The notes: generated by a model not told the origin, from the sequence alone. A stretch of DNA of 64,000 nucleotides from Myxococcus virescens (GCF_900101905.1 NZ_FNAJ01000004.1:248001-312000); one strand, 5' to 3'. Counted from the first letter of the stretch, positions 43,283 through 51,897 are shown. Numbers and translations are program-made.

Positions 43283-44161
43283 ATGCTGATGCTCGGACTG
43301 GCGCTGCTGCTGGCCACTGCCGCGGACGTGCCGCGGGGCGTGCCCGATGACGACGCCTGCGTGGCCCTGGACGAACGCGGTGAGCGCTTCCCCATCTGCT
43401 TCGACCCCGGCGACGGCTTCGTGGTGGGCACGCGCGCGCGGCTCAGCGGCTCGGTGATGGCGCAGGCAGTGCGCACGGGCGTGCACATCCGAAGCGGACG
43501 CAGCAGCCGGAGCAAGGGCTCGCCCTGGTTCAACAACCACCGGCTGCTCGGGCTGGAGGCATGGGATGGAGAGCAGCGTGGGCTCACCTTCACGGCGTAT
43601 GACGGGACGCTGCGCCGGCACCTGGAGGAAGGCTTCATCCTGGTGCCCACGGCGCGGCCGGCGCGCATTCCCTTCCCCTTCGACGTGACGGTGGCGCTGC
43701 GACTGGGGCACCTGGAGCGCCGCGTCTGGGAGGGCCCCGGTTGGACCTTGGAAACGGGACGGCTGGGCCTGCTGCTGGACCCGATGCGCGCGGAGACGGA
43801 GCGGGTGTGGTTCGGCGTGGGGCCTGTCGCCGGGCACGCAGTGCGGCGTTCCCGGGAGGGCGTCTCGCACACGGTGGCGCCCTTCACCGAGCTGATGTTC
43901 GACGCGGGCCTGGAGTCACGGGACGGACTGTGGGCCCTGCGCGCATCGGGGCTCGCGGGCTGGCGCATCGGAATCGAGCGAGGGCTGTACTTCCGCGCCA
44001 GGACGGACGTAGGCCTGGAGCGCGTCGTGCTCGCGGTGGCGGACCAGCCCGTGGTGCTCCAGGTGAGCGGGGCCTATGTCCACCGGGACGCGGGGCTGGA
44101 CCGGCGCAGTGAGTGGACCGCGAACGTCGGGCTCGCGGTCCGAGTCTTCGGTGCCCGATGA
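43283..44161 (+). CDS. Exported beta-rich protein of unknown function, tandem gene 2
   Basis: A 292-residue protein with a short signal (LMLGLALLLATAADVPRG). Cys in DDDACVALDERGERFPICFD recall the Cys region of the preceding protein. Amphipathic strands follow (GLTFTAYDGTLRRHLEEGF, FDVTVALRLGHLERRVWEG) and the end is YVHRDAGLDRRSEWTANVG, similar in position and kind to EWSASAGLRFSLW in its neighbour. Both are probably outer-membrane-associated. AGGAG from the tail of the upstream gene serves as its ribosome site. Function unknown. Confidence 0.65.
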   Translation: MLMLGLALLLATAADVPRGVPDDDACVALDERGERFPICFDPGDGFVVGTRARLSGSVMAQAVRTGVHIRSGRSSRSKGSPWFNNHRLLGLEAWDGEQRGLTFTAYDGTLRRHLEEGFILVPTARPARIPFPFDVTVALRLGHLERRVWEGPGWTLETGRLGLLLDPMRAETERVWFGVGPVAGHAVRRSREGVSHTVAPFTELMFDAGLESRDGLWALRASGLAGWRIGIERGLYFRARTDVGLERVVLAVADQPVVLQVSGAYVHRDAGLDRRSEWTANVGLAVRVFGAR

Positions 44162-44208
44162 TGCGAACAACGACTTCCTGCTCAAGGACGAGGACTGAAG
44201 CCCGGCGC

Positions 44209-44236
44209 CCGGGCGCTCCCCCCAAGGAGCGCCCGG
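44209..44236. terminator. Bidirectional terminator hairpin
   Basis: CCGGGCGCTCC and GGAGCGCCCGG form an 11-bp stem with a 6-base loop between convergent genes ending at 44161 and 44244. It can form on either strand. No T tract follows. Confidence 0.55.
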
Positions 44237-44243
44237 CGCTGGC

Positions 44244-44795
44244 TCACTTCGGCTCTGTCGGCGTGACGGCGCCGTTCAACACGTTCACGAGCGTCGCCCC
44301 CAGCGCCACAGGCGGGTAAGGCACCGCGGAGAGAACGGAGGTCGCCGAGTCGATGACCGCGTGCGCCTTCTGCGACGGCGTGGACGTCGGGTCGGTGAAC
44401 ACGTCCCGCGTGTTGGACAACGAGGACAGCGTGCTGAAGACGTTCAGGAACGGCACGGCCTTGCCCACCGTCTTCGCGACGGTCGTCGAGGGCATCGACG
44501 AAGGCATGTTGCCTTGCAGCCCATCCTTGATGACGCGGACGCCTGACTCGAAAGTGTCCGCCACGTTGATGGCGTTGTTCGCCGTGCCGGACATGCTGCC
44601 CACCTGGCTCATCACCGACTGCGGCGGCGTCTGGACCTGCTCCGATGTCCCGCTCTTGCCTCCCACGCTCTTCGCGCCGGTCGCTCCGAGCTGAAGTGCG
44701 TTGACGGTCCGGTCCCCGATTTCCACCCCTGTGGCGCCCAGATTGACGGGCGGCTTGCTGGGCGAAACGGTCGGCTTTCCAAAAATCCTCGTCAT
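44244..44795 (-). CDS. Hypothetical protein, Ser/Thr/Pro-rich
   Basis: A 183-residue protein without signal or membrane segment. The first 70 residues are low-complexity (Gly, Ser, Thr, Pro and Gln), with NLGATGVEIGDRTVNALQLG. A helical region rich in Val, Ala and Ser follows. The last part, SATSVLSAVPYPPVALGATL, is mildly hydrophobic. No family recognised. GGGGG 5 bases before the ATG is a good ribosome site. It is convergent to the exported-protein pair and followed leftward by an 11-bp hairpin. Confidence 0.6.
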   Translation of the reverse strand: MTRIFGKPTVSPSKPPVNLGATGVEIGDRTVNALQLGATGAKSVGGKSGTSEQVQTPPQSVMSQVGSMSGTANNAINVADTFESGVRVIKDGLQGNMPSSMPSTTVAKTVGKAVPFLNVFSTLSSLSNTRDVFTDPTSTPSQKAHAVIDSATSVLSAVPYPPVALGATLVNVLNGAVTPTEPK

Positions 44796-44885
44796 GGTAT
44801 CCCCCCACTGCGTGTGCCTTCGGCCTACATTGGGGTTATCTGCGATGATTCTCGGGAGTTTCGCCTACACTTTCCGACCTGATTT

Positions 44886-46412
44886 TCAGGGGTGCGGCGC
44901 AGCCTCCAGCACCGTCCTCAGCGCGAGCTCCGCCGCGCGCAGCCGGGCATCCTGAGGGTCCACCCGGCGCGCTTCCACCAGGCGCTCCAGGGCCCGCGCG
45001 ACGTTGCCGCGTGACAGCTCACAGCGCACGCCGGCCTCCAGCGCGCCTGTGTCCCAAGGCCCGTACACCCGCGCCTCCGCGGCGGCGTGACACCCTTCCT
45101 CCACCCGCGATGCCTCCAGGAGAGCGCGCGCCAGTTCGACACGCGTCTCCACATGAGCGGGCGCCAACCGCACGGACTCGCTCAACGGCGCCACGGCTTC
45201 CCTGGGAAGGCCCAGGCGGCGCAGCACTCCGCCCAATGCACGCAGCGGTCCCGGCGCCCCCGGAACGAGCAGCGCTTTGGCCCGCGCCTCGCGCAGGACG
45301 GACGGCTCGTCGAAGCGCACCTCCGTCACCATCCGGTCCACCACCGCGCGGTAGGCGGGGTACGCCGCGGGCCAGGTGAACACCAGCCGGTACACCCACT
45401 CCCCTCGTGGCACGAAGAGCGCCATCAGATGAGTGGGCCCCCCTGGCCCCTCCAACTCCGCATGCAGCCGCTGCGCGCTCCGCCCGCCCACGCGCGCCGC
45501 CACCGGCCCCGTCACATTCAGTGTCCGCCCCTCGGGGCTCGGAGCGCCCTGCACCAGCACCTCCTGCTGGAACTGCCGCGCCTGGACCGAGCCGTCTCCT
45601 GGCTCTCCCGCCTCGATGGCCTCCGCCGAGAACGTCGCGCGGCCACGCCCCGGCAGTCCGTTGGAGAAGGCCCGCCGGCCCTGCCCGTCCACGTCGCCCC
45701 GCCAGTCGCGCGGCAGGGCCACGGAGAGGCCAAAGCCGTCATCCCGCTCCGTGCGCCAGACGGAGCGCTCCGCCACCACGCCCCCCGTCACCACCACCGC
45801 CGCCACCACCATCCCCACCGGGCGCAGCCAGCCTGTGTCCAGGTGCCAGCGCGGCTCCAGGAAGACGCCCGCCAGCAGCCCCGCGAGCAATCCGCCCAGG
45901 TGCCCCGCGTTGTCCACGCCCACCGACGTCCACCCCATCCAGAGGAAGACGAGCACCGTGGGCACCGCGGCCTCGCTGGACATCCACCGCGCCGGCAGCT
46001 TCGCCCGGTGACGCCGGCCCAGGACGAGCAACGCACCGACGCAGGCGTACACGAGCCCAGAAGCCCCCACGCTCACACCCCCGGAGTTGCCGAGCGAGCC
46101 CGCCATGGTGGCCAGCCCCGCCGCCACCAGCAGCGCCGCGTAGTCCCGGCGCCGGCACAGCCGCTCCAGGCCGCTTCCCGCCGCCAACAGCACCAGGACA
46201 TTGAGCGCCAGGTGGGGGAAGTCCCGGTGAAGGAAGTGGGCGGTGACGAGCCGCCAGACCTGGCCCGTGTCCACCACCAGAGGCCCCGCCTTCGCGCCCC
46301 ACCGCAGCAGGGTGTCCAGCCCCACCGGCCCCGCGGCTCGCGCCGCGCCGTGGATGCCCACCAGCACGGTGGCGAGGATCAACGTGAGCCAGGGCGCCCC
46401 CCCAAGTCGCAT
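44886..46412 (-). CDS. Rhomboid family intramembrane serine protease with C-terminal TPR-like domain
   Basis: A 508-residue protein. The first 220 residues are a six-helix rhomboid core: TAHFLHRDFPHLALNVLVLL (the H and N of the family), VSVGASGLVYACVGALLV (catalytic Ser in G-A-S-G) and DNAGHLGGLLAGLLAG (catalytic His). This is followed by a soluble part of about 120 residues and a helical repeat-rich tail (LRALGGVLRRLGLPREAVAP, HVETRVELARALLEASRVEE) that looks like TPR. Rhomboids cut membrane-anchored substrates in the bilayer. The start at 46412 places the first helix at the N-terminus; an ATG at 46496 would add 28 residues. It is divergent from the twin-FHA gene. Confidence 0.82.
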   Translation of the reverse strand: MRLGGAPWLTLILATVLVGIHGAARAAGPVGLDTLLRWGAKAGPLVVDTGQVWRLVTAHFLHRDFPHLALNVLVLLAAGSGLERLCRRRDYAALLVAAGLATMAGSLGNSGGVSVGASGLVYACVGALLVLGRRHRAKLPARWMSSEAAVPTVLVFLWMGWTSVGVDNAGHLGGLLAGLLAGVFLEPRWHLDTGWLRPVGMVVAAVVVTGGVVAERSVWRTERDDGFGLSVALPRDWRGDVDGQGRRAFSNGLPGRGRATFSAEAIEAGEPGDGSVQARQFQQEVLVQGAPSPEGRTLNVTGPVAARVGGRSAQRLHAELEGPGGPTHLMALFVPRGEWVYRLVFTWPAAYPAYRAVVDRMVTEVRFDEPSVLREARAKALLVPGAPGPLRALGGVLRRLGLPREAVAPLSESVRLAPAHVETRVELARALLEASRVEEGCHAAAEARVYGPWDTGALEAGVRCELSRGNVARALERLVEARRVDPQDARLRAAELALRTVLEAAPHP

Positions 46413-46499
46413 TCCACCGGCCGATTGACCGATGGACAACAGCCTCGGCTGCCCCTCTTCCTCGGGAGAAAGTCGTGTCTTTTGAGGGGGATACATGGC

Positions 46500-46529
46500 T
46501 TGTACAGGGAAAGGCCGTTCTGCTATGAC
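46500..46529 (+). promoter_or_regulatory. Candidate sigma-70-type promoter of the FHA gene
   Basis: TTGTAC (46500-46505) and TATGAC (46524-46529) are separated by 18 bases, and the GTG start of the FHA gene lies 18 bases later, giving a very short leader. The fit is fair, not exact. Confidence 0.4.
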
Positions 46530-46547
46530 TGTACGCGGATCGGACCC

Positions 46548-48272
46548 GTGCTGAAGCTCATCATCGAAGACGACGAGGGGCGCAAGACCGTTGTTCCTTT
46601 CGTGCGTGACGAGATCACCATCGGCCGTCAGGAGGGAAACACCATCCGCCTGACGGAACGGAATGTGTCTCGCCGTCACGCACGATTGGTGCGACTCAAT
46701 GGCCACGTCGTAGTGGAAGACCTGGGTAGCTATAACGGCACCCGGATCAACGGCGAGCGAATCGCGGGTCAGTCGCCCCTGAAAGAGGGTGACCTGGTCC
46801 AGATTGGCGACTACGACCTCGCGCTCCAAGCGGAGGGCGCGGCCAACGCCGTAGGCCCCATCACCACCAAAGTGCCCGCCCGCCGGCCGGAGCCCGAGCC
46901 GGAGGAGGACGACTCCGACGACGACGAGCCGGAGGAGAGCGAGCACACCCCGCCCTCCCTCAGCGCCGCGGACGCGCGCCGTCACTCCACCTCCATCATC
47001 CGGTTGGACCAGGTGGAGGCGGATCGGCCACGCAAGGTGGTGGACGTGCCCGCCGAGGACGCTCCCCGCCTGCTCGTGCTGTCCCCGGACGAGCTCAAGG
47101 GCCAGGAGTTCGCCTGCATCCGCACGGAGCTGCGGATCGGCCGCACCGACGACAACGACATCACCTTGGATCATCGGTCGCTGTCGCGCACCCACGCCAA
47201 GCTCGTCCGCGAGGACGCGGGCGAGTGGCGCGTCATCGACATGCAGTCCGCCAACGGGATGACGGTCAACGGTGAGAGCTACGCACAGGCCACGCTCGCC
47301 ACCGGTGACATCATCGAACTGGGGCACGTGAAGCTGCGCTTCGTCAACGCCGGTGACGCGTCGGACGACGTGGCCGCGGGTGGCGGCTCGCGCTCGAAGC
47401 TGCCCCTGGTGGCGAGCCTCGCGGCCCTGCTGCTCGGCGGAGGTGGCGGAGCCTTCTGGTACATGAACCAGCAGGGCGCCCAGCCGACGGCGCCTCCCGT
47501 CATCGCGCAGACGCCCACGCCCCCTCTGGACGAGGATCCGCAGCCGACCATCGAGGAACAGGCCGCGGCCAACGACACCCCGCCCACGACGGCAACGGCG
47601 GCGGCGCAGACGCCTGAAACGCCTCCGCCCCCGCGTGGCCCCTCCATGGAGGAGCAGCGCGCGGTCGCTGACAAGGCGATTGCGGCGCGAGACTTCGACA
47701 CGGCCGTGGACGCGCTGGAGCGCATCAAGGACGCCAACGGCCAGCGCCCCCGTGACGTGGAGACCCGGCTCGATGAGGCGCGCGCCGAGCAGTTGATGAA
47801 GCGGCGGCTCGACGACGTCCGCAAGGCCCTGGGCGACGGCAAGCTGCCGGAGGCCGAGGAAGCCCTGCGCGAGAGCGCCGCCACCAAGGCGTTCGCCAAG
47901 GAGTACGCGGCGCTGAAGACGCAGGTCGCCGAGGCCCAGAAGAAGGCGGCTCCCCCCGCCGCGGTTCCCACCTCCGGCACGGAGAAGGCGCCGCCCGCCG
48001 CGCAGTCCGCGGCGGCCAAGGCCCAGGCGGACGGCTTCGAGCACATCAAGGGACTGCGCTACCGGCAGGCCATCGAGCAGCTGAACAAGTGCCTCGACCT
48101 GGAACCCACCCGCGCCGAGTGCCACCTCTACCTCGGGTCCGCCTACGCGAACGACAACCAGCCCGAGAAGGGCGCGGTTCACTACAAGCGATTCCTGGAA
48201 CTTGCGCCCAATCACGCGTACTACGAGCGCGTGAAGGGTTTGGTCGAGAGTTACGAGAATCCCAAGAAGTAG
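46548..48272 (+). CDS. Twin-FHA, single-helix, TPR-like signalling protein
   Basis: A 574-residue protein with FHA domain 1 at about residues 1-95 (ITIGRQEGNTIRL, NVSRRHARLVR, DLGSYNGTRING) and FHA domain 2 at about 180-265 (LRIGRTDDNDITL, SLSRTHAKLVRE, MQSANGMTVNG). Both keep the phosphothreonine-binding G-R, S-R-x-H and N-G residues. A Ser/Glu/Asp-rich linker joins them. A membrane helix (VASLAALLLGGGGGAFWYM) at about 287-306 and a Pro/Ala/Glu-rich stalk lead to C-terminal helical repeats (IEQLNKCLDLEPTRAECHLY). GTG at 46548 starts the first FHA domain directly. It probably reads Ser/Thr-kinase signals in the cytoplasm and presents TPR repeats on the other face. Confidence 0.85.
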   Translation: MLKLIIEDDEGRKTVVPFVRDEITIGRQEGNTIRLTERNVSRRHARLVRLNGHVVVEDLGSYNGTRINGERIAGQSPLKEGDLVQIGDYDLALQAEGAANAVGPITTKVPARRPEPEPEEDDSDDDEPEESEHTPPSLSAADARRHSTSIIRLDQVEADRPRKVVDVPAEDAPRLLVLSPDELKGQEFACIRTELRIGRTDDNDITLDHRSLSRTHAKLVREDAGEWRVIDMQSANGMTVNGESYAQATLATGDIIELGHVKLRFVNAGDASDDVAAGGGSRSKLPLVASLAALLLGGGGGAFWYMNQQGAQPTAPPVIAQTPTPPLDEDPQPTIEEQAAANDTPPTTATAAAQTPETPPPPRGPSMEEQRAVADKAIAARDFDTAVDALERIKDANGQRPRDVETRLDEARAEQLMKRRLDDVRKALGDGKLPEAEEALRESAATKAFAKEYAALKTQVAEAQKKAAPPAAVPTSGTEKAPPAAQSAAAKAQADGFEHIKGLRYRQAIEQLNKCLDLEPTRAECHLYLGSAYANDNQPEKGAVHYKRFLELAPNHAYYERVKGLVESYENPKK

Positions 48273-48346
48273 TGGTCTGCCGGAATCACCCTCGCCCCCC
48301 GGGGGTATTCCGGTCCCATGGCACTGAACTGCAGCGAGGAGACGCT

Positions 48347-48940
48347 GTGCAGATTCGCATCCTGGTAGTTGATGATGAGCAGGACAACTGCGACTACCTC
48401 AAGCTGGTCCTGACCCGTGAAGGCTACGAGGTGGTGACCACGACGGACCCCACCCAGACGGTGGAAATCCTCCGGGGCTCCGACTTCCACCTCGTCATCC
48501 TCGACATGATGATGCCGCAGATGTCGGGCACCGAGGTGCTGGAGCAGATTCGCAAGTACGACACGGACGTGGCCGTCATCGTCGCCACCGCGTACCCCAC
48601 GGTGGACACGGCGGTGGCCTCGCTCAAGGCGCAGGCTTCCGACTACGTCAAGAAGCCCATGGAGCCGGAGCAGTTCATCACCGCGGTCCGCAACGCCCTC
48701 CAGAAGAAGGGCTTGTCCCAGGACCCGGAGGCGGACCTGCACCGCGCCATTGGCCGCACCATCCGCGACGCACGCAAGACGCAGGAGCTCACGCTCAAGC
48801 AGCTGGCGCGGCGCACGGGCCTGTCGGTGTCGCTGCTGTCGCAGATTGAGCGCGCGGAGTCCTCCGCCTCCATCTCCTCGCTGTACAAGATTGCCTCGGC
48901 GCTGCAGCTGCGCATGGGCGAGCTCTTCGGCGATACCTGA
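48347..48940 (+). CDS. Response regulator fused to a Cro/C1-type helix-turn-helix
   Basis: A 197-residue protein. Residues 1-120 are a receiver with D9/D10, phosphoacceptor D53 (VILDMMMPQMSG), T81 and K102/K103 (YVKKPMEP). Residues 135-197 are a Cro/C1 (XRE) helix-turn-helix (TLKQLARRTGLSVSLLSQIE). That combination is less usual than OmpR, NarL or NtrC types. GTG at 48347 has GAGGAG 5 bases upstream; the open frame starts earlier but has no receiver before it. It follows the FHA gene by 75 bases. No kinase gene is linked. It should be a transcription regulator switched by phosphorylation. Confidence 0.87.
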   Translation: MQIRILVVDDEQDNCDYLKLVLTREGYEVVTTTDPTQTVEILRGSDFHLVILDMMMPQMSGTEVLEQIRKYDTDVAVIVATAYPTVDTAVASLKAQASDYVKKPMEPEQFITAVRNALQKKGLSQDPEADLHRAIGRTIRDARKTQELTLKQLARRTGLSVSLLSQIERAESSASISSLYKIASALQLRMGELFGDT

Positions 48941-48974
48941 TGTCGCCGTGGGAGTGCCCCGCCGGCCGCCCTGA

Positions 48975-49757
48975 CTAGCGGCCGGAGAAGCGGGGCGGGC
49001 GCTTTTCAAGGAAGGCCGCCCGCCCCTCCTTCGCGTCCTCGCTCCCGAAGGCCGCCGCGCGCAAGCCGCGCAGCCGCGCCCGGTCAGCCTCTTCCAACGG
49101 GGCCCGAGCCAGACGCCCGAAGGACTCCTTCATCCCCGACACCGCCAGCGGTGCATGGCTCGCCAGGGTGGCGCACAGCGCCAGCGCGCGCGTCTCCGCG
49201 TCCGCCAGGCAGTCATCCAGCAGCCCCCAGTCCAGCGCCTCCCGCGCGCTCAGCTTCCGCGCAGCCAGGAAGAGCTGCTTGGCGCGCGCCACGCCCACCA
49301 GCCGCGCGGCCCGGGCAAGCCCCTCCGGGGAGTAGACGATGCCCAGCTTCGCGGGAGGCATGAGGAAGACGGCGTTGGGCGTGCCGATGCGGAAGTCGCA
49401 CGAGGCCGCCAGGTCGAAGCCGGCACCCACCGCGGGGCCCTCCACCAGCGCCACACTGGGCGCGGGGTGGGACTCCAGCTTCAGCAGGCACTCCACCAGC
49501 AAGTCATCCGGCAGCCGCCCGCCCGCGCCCGGGGGGCCCAGGTGCGTCAGGTCATAGCCGGAACAGAAAGCCCCGCCCGCGCCGCGCACCAGCAAGGCGC
49601 GCACATGCGGGGCGGGCTCCAGCGCCGCGTCCAGCCGCGCCAGAAGGCCGTCATCGAGCGCATTGCGGCGGGCCGGGTTGGACAGCGTCAACACCCGGAC
49701 CCCGTCGTCGCGGTCCTCGACGTTCAGCGAAGCGCCTGTCGCGACGACGGGCTCCAC
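48975..49757 (-). CDS. Crotonase-fold acyl-CoA enzyme, catalytic Glu pair not conserved
   Basis: A 260-residue enoyl-CoA hydratase/isomerase-family protein with the oxyanion-hole patterns AFCSGYDLTHLG and VEGPAVGAGFDLAASCDFRI. In classical hydratases two Glu lie at the positions occupied here by the Asp of GAGFDLA and the second Pro of FLMPPAKLG; neither is Glu here. The C-terminus is the usual FLEKRPPRFSGR. So it may isomerise, dehalogenate or cleave rather than hydrate. It starts with GTG at 49757, 2 bases from the stop of the biotinyl carrier gene, and is the last of three genes in a carboxylase-type operon. Confidence 0.85.
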   Translation of the reverse strand: MEPVVATGASLNVEDRDDGVRVLTLSNPARRNALDDGLLARLDAALEPAPHVRALLVRGAGGAFCSGYDLTHLGPPGAGGRLPDDLLVECLLKLESHPAPSVALVEGPAVGAGFDLAASCDFRIGTPNAVFLMPPAKLGIVYSPEGLARAARLVGVARAKQLFLAARKLSAREALDWGLLDDCLADAETRALALCATLASHAPLAVSGMKESFGRLARAPLEEADRARLRGLRAAAFGSEDAKEGRAAFLEKRPPRFSGR

Positions 49758-49759
49758 TG

Positions 49760-49972
49760 CTAGCCGAGCACCACGAGGACATCGCCCTCGTTGACCGACT
49801 GCGCCTCCTTCACCCGAATCTCCTTCACCGTCCCGCCATCCTCTGCCTCGACGGGCATCTCCATCTTCATGGATTCGAGGATGACGAGCGTGTCGCCCGC
49901 GTTGACCTGCTGGCCGACCTGAACCTCAATCTTCCACACCGTGCCGGTGATGTGCGCCGCTACGTCCGCCAT
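49760..49972 (-). CDS. Biotin carboxyl carrier domain protein
   Basis: A 70-residue stand-alone biotinyl domain. ILESMKMEMPVEAEDG contains the E-S-M-K-M-E motif whose Lys is biotinylated, and TGTVWKIEVQVGQQVNAGD is the usual N-terminal half. As a free carrier it would shuttle carboxybiotin between the biotin carboxylase encoded 45 bases upstream and a carboxyltransferase not seen here. It is shorter than AccB (about 150) and lacks its Pro/Ala linker. That is the style of actinobacterial and myxobacterial acyl-CoA carboxylases. Confidence 0.9.
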   Translation of the reverse strand: MADVAAHITGTVWKIEVQVGQQVNAGDTLVILESMKMEMPVEAEDGGTVKEIRVKEAQSVNEGDVLVVLG

Positions 49973-50017
49973 GAATCCGTGCCTCCTCAGGGGTGGTTGG
50001 GGCTGGAGCGGGCCCCG

Positions 50018-51370
50018 CTACGCCGGCTTGGCGTGGTGCTCCAGGAAGTGCGTGTCCAGCTCGCCGGCCTGGAAGGCCGCATCCTGCACGATGCGCAGGT
50101 GGAGCGGGATGTTCGTCTTGATGCCTTCGATGCGGAACGACTGGAGCGCCGCCACGGAGCGCTCAATCGCCTGCGCCCGCGTCTCACCGGTGACGATGAG
50201 CTTGGCAATCATCGGGTCGTAGTTGGGCGTGACGGTGTTGCCCTCGCCGTAGCCCGCGTCCAGCCGGACGCCCTCGCCCGTGGGCGGCTGGAACACCTTC
50301 AGCGGCCCGGGAGACGGGAAGAACTTCACCGGGTCCTCGGCGTAGATGCGGAACTCCAGGGCCGCCCCGCGCCGCTTCACGTCCTCTTGCTTCACCGTGA
50401 GGCGCTCGCCCGCGGCGATGCGCAGCTGCCAGCCGATGAGGTCCAGCCCCGTGGTCAGCTCCGTCACCGGGTGCTCCACCTGGAGGCGGGCGTTCATCTC
50501 GATGAAGTAGACCTCACCGTCCGAGTAGAGGAACTCCACCGTGCCGGCGTTGGCGTAGCCGAAGGCCTTCGCCGCGGCCACCGCGGCCGTGAAGAGCTTC
50601 TGCGCCAGCTCCGGATTGCGCCCGTCCGCGAACAGCACGGAGGGGGCTTCCTCCACCACCTTCTGGTGGCGCCGCTGGATGGAGCATTCCCGCTCCAGGC
50701 AGTGGATGAGGTGGCCGTGCTGGTCCCCCAGAATCTGGACCTCGATGTGCCGGGGCGCCGGGAAGTAGCGCTCCACGTACACGCCTTCCTTGCCGAAGGC
50801 GGCCTTCGCCCGGTCCGTGCACTGGCGGTAGACCTTCTCCATCTCCGCGGGGTTCCTGGCCACCGCCATGCCAATGCCGCCGCCGCCGCTGGCCGCCTTG
50901 ACGAGCACCGGGTAGCCGATGCGCTCGGCCTCCGCCAGCGCGCTGGCCACGTCCGGCACCACGCCCTCGCTGCCGGGCACCACGGGAACCCCCGCGGCGG
51001 ACACCAACTTGCGGGCCTGGCTCTTGTCCTTCATCCGCGCCATGGCCTCCGGCGGCGGTCCCACGAAGATGAGCCCCGCGTCCGCGCAGGCCTGGGCGAA
51101 CTCGCCGTTCTCCGACAGGAAGCCGTAACCCGGGTGGATGGCCTGCGCACCCGTCTGCTTCGCGGCTTCCAGGATGGCGGCGGTGTTGAGGTAGCTGTCC
51201 TTGGCCGGTGCGGGGCCGATGCGCACCGCCTCGTCGGCCTCTTTCACGAAGGGCAGCTCGGCGTCCGCGTCCGAATAAACGGCGACCGTCTTGAGCCCCA
51301 TGCCCCGGGCCACCACGCCGATGCGGCGGGCAATCTCTCCCCGGTTGGCGATGAGCAGCTTCTGGAACAT
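50018..51370 (-). CDS. Biotin carboxylase (acyl-CoA carboxylase alpha subunit)
   Basis: A 450-residue ATP-grasp enzyme carboxylating biotin with bicarbonate. Family motifs are KLLIANRGEIARRIGVVARG at the N-terminus and IHPGYGFLSENGEFAQAC. The glycine-rich ATP loop is VKAASGGGGIGMAV, and HCLERECSIQRRHQK, VEFLYSDGEVYFIEMNARLQ and EHPVTEL follow. ATG at 51370 is preferred over upstream frame extension. Without an attached biotinyl domain it matches AccC length; the carrier is the next gene. Which acyl-CoA is carboxylated (acetyl-, propionyl-, methylcrotonyl- or geranyl-) is not shown. Confidence 0.92.
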   Translation of the reverse strand: MFQKLLIANRGEIARRIGVVARGMGLKTVAVYSDADAELPFVKEADEAVRIGPAPAKDSYLNTAAILEAAKQTGAQAIHPGYGFLSENGEFAQACADAGLIFVGPPPEAMARMKDKSQARKLVSAAGVPVVPGSEGVVPDVASALAEAERIGYPVLVKAASGGGGIGMAVARNPAEMEKVYRQCTDRAKAAFGKEGVYVERYFPAPRHIEVQILGDQHGHLIHCLERECSIQRRHQKVVEEAPSVLFADGRNPELAQKLFTAAVAAAKAFGYANAGTVEFLYSDGEVYFIEMNARLQVEHPVTELTTGLDLIGWQLRIAAGERLTVKQEDVKRRGAALEFRIYAEDPVKFFPSPGPLKVFQPPTGEGVRLDAGYGEGNTVTPNYDPMIAKLIVTGETRAQAIERSVAALQSFRIEGIKTNIPLHLRIVQDAAFQAGELDTHFLEHHAKPA

Positions 51371-51516
51371 GGCGAAACCCCTGGGGTGCGGGTGCGAAAG
51401 GGCGGCGAACCTAACCCTCGCTCCCTCCCAAGACAAGGGTGCGAACGGACGTGCAACAGGTCCCTACAGTCCAGTAAATTTGCGGGTCTACGAGGCGGTG
51501 TCGTACCTTGTTCCCC

Positions 51517-51897
51517 GTGACGCCCCCCACCTCCTCAAGCCCTGGCGGCGTGGTCAATCTGCACCACGCGCGGCGCGCCAAGCGCCTGGACATCTACCGT
51601 GGTCGGCACACGGACCGCGTGCGCTTCGTGCGCACCACGCTCGAGACGTTGACGCAGAGCGGCACCCTCTTCACCGAGGAGGGCACGCGCCGCGGCCTCT
51701 CCCTGCTGAAGGCGCTCCAGCTGCTGCAGCGGGCCCACGCGCGCCTGGAGGAAGTGTCCGGCGACGGCGTGCTGCCCGCGGCCCGGCTCCCGGAGCGCGT
51801 GGACGCGCTCTATTCGGAAGTCGACGGCCTCTTCGCCCGCGCGGACACCCTGTCCGCACGCGACGAAGCCAGCGTGGCCCAGCTTCCCGCTCGCTGA
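51517..51897 (+). CDS. Small helical protein of unknown function
   Basis: A 126-residue hypothetical protein starting at GTG 51517 (a TTG lies 9 bases earlier). It is rich in Arg, Leu and Ala with predicted helices (RGLSLLKALQLLQRAHARLE, ERVDALYSEVDGLFARAD), so it looks like a small coiled-coil or helical bundle. No signal and no known domain. It is squeezed between the biotin carboxylase gene (divergent) and ftsZ (convergent, 21 bases away). Confidence 0.55.
   Translation: MTPPTSSSPGGVVNLHHARRAKRLDIYRGRHTDRVRFVRTTLETLTQSGTLFTEEGTRRGLSLLKALQLLQRAHARLEEVSGDGVLPAARLPERVDALYSEVDGLFARADTLSARDEASVAQLPAR

Noticed and set aside
45087..46547. Upstream extension of the FHA protein frame over the rhomboid gene
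   Set aside because: The extension is antisense to rhomboid motifs and has no domain; the first FHA domain begins at the GTG at 46548.
51371..51516. Riboswitch or biotin operator upstream of biotin carboxylase
   Set aside because: No conserved dyad resembling a BirA site and no stable structure was apparent by eye.
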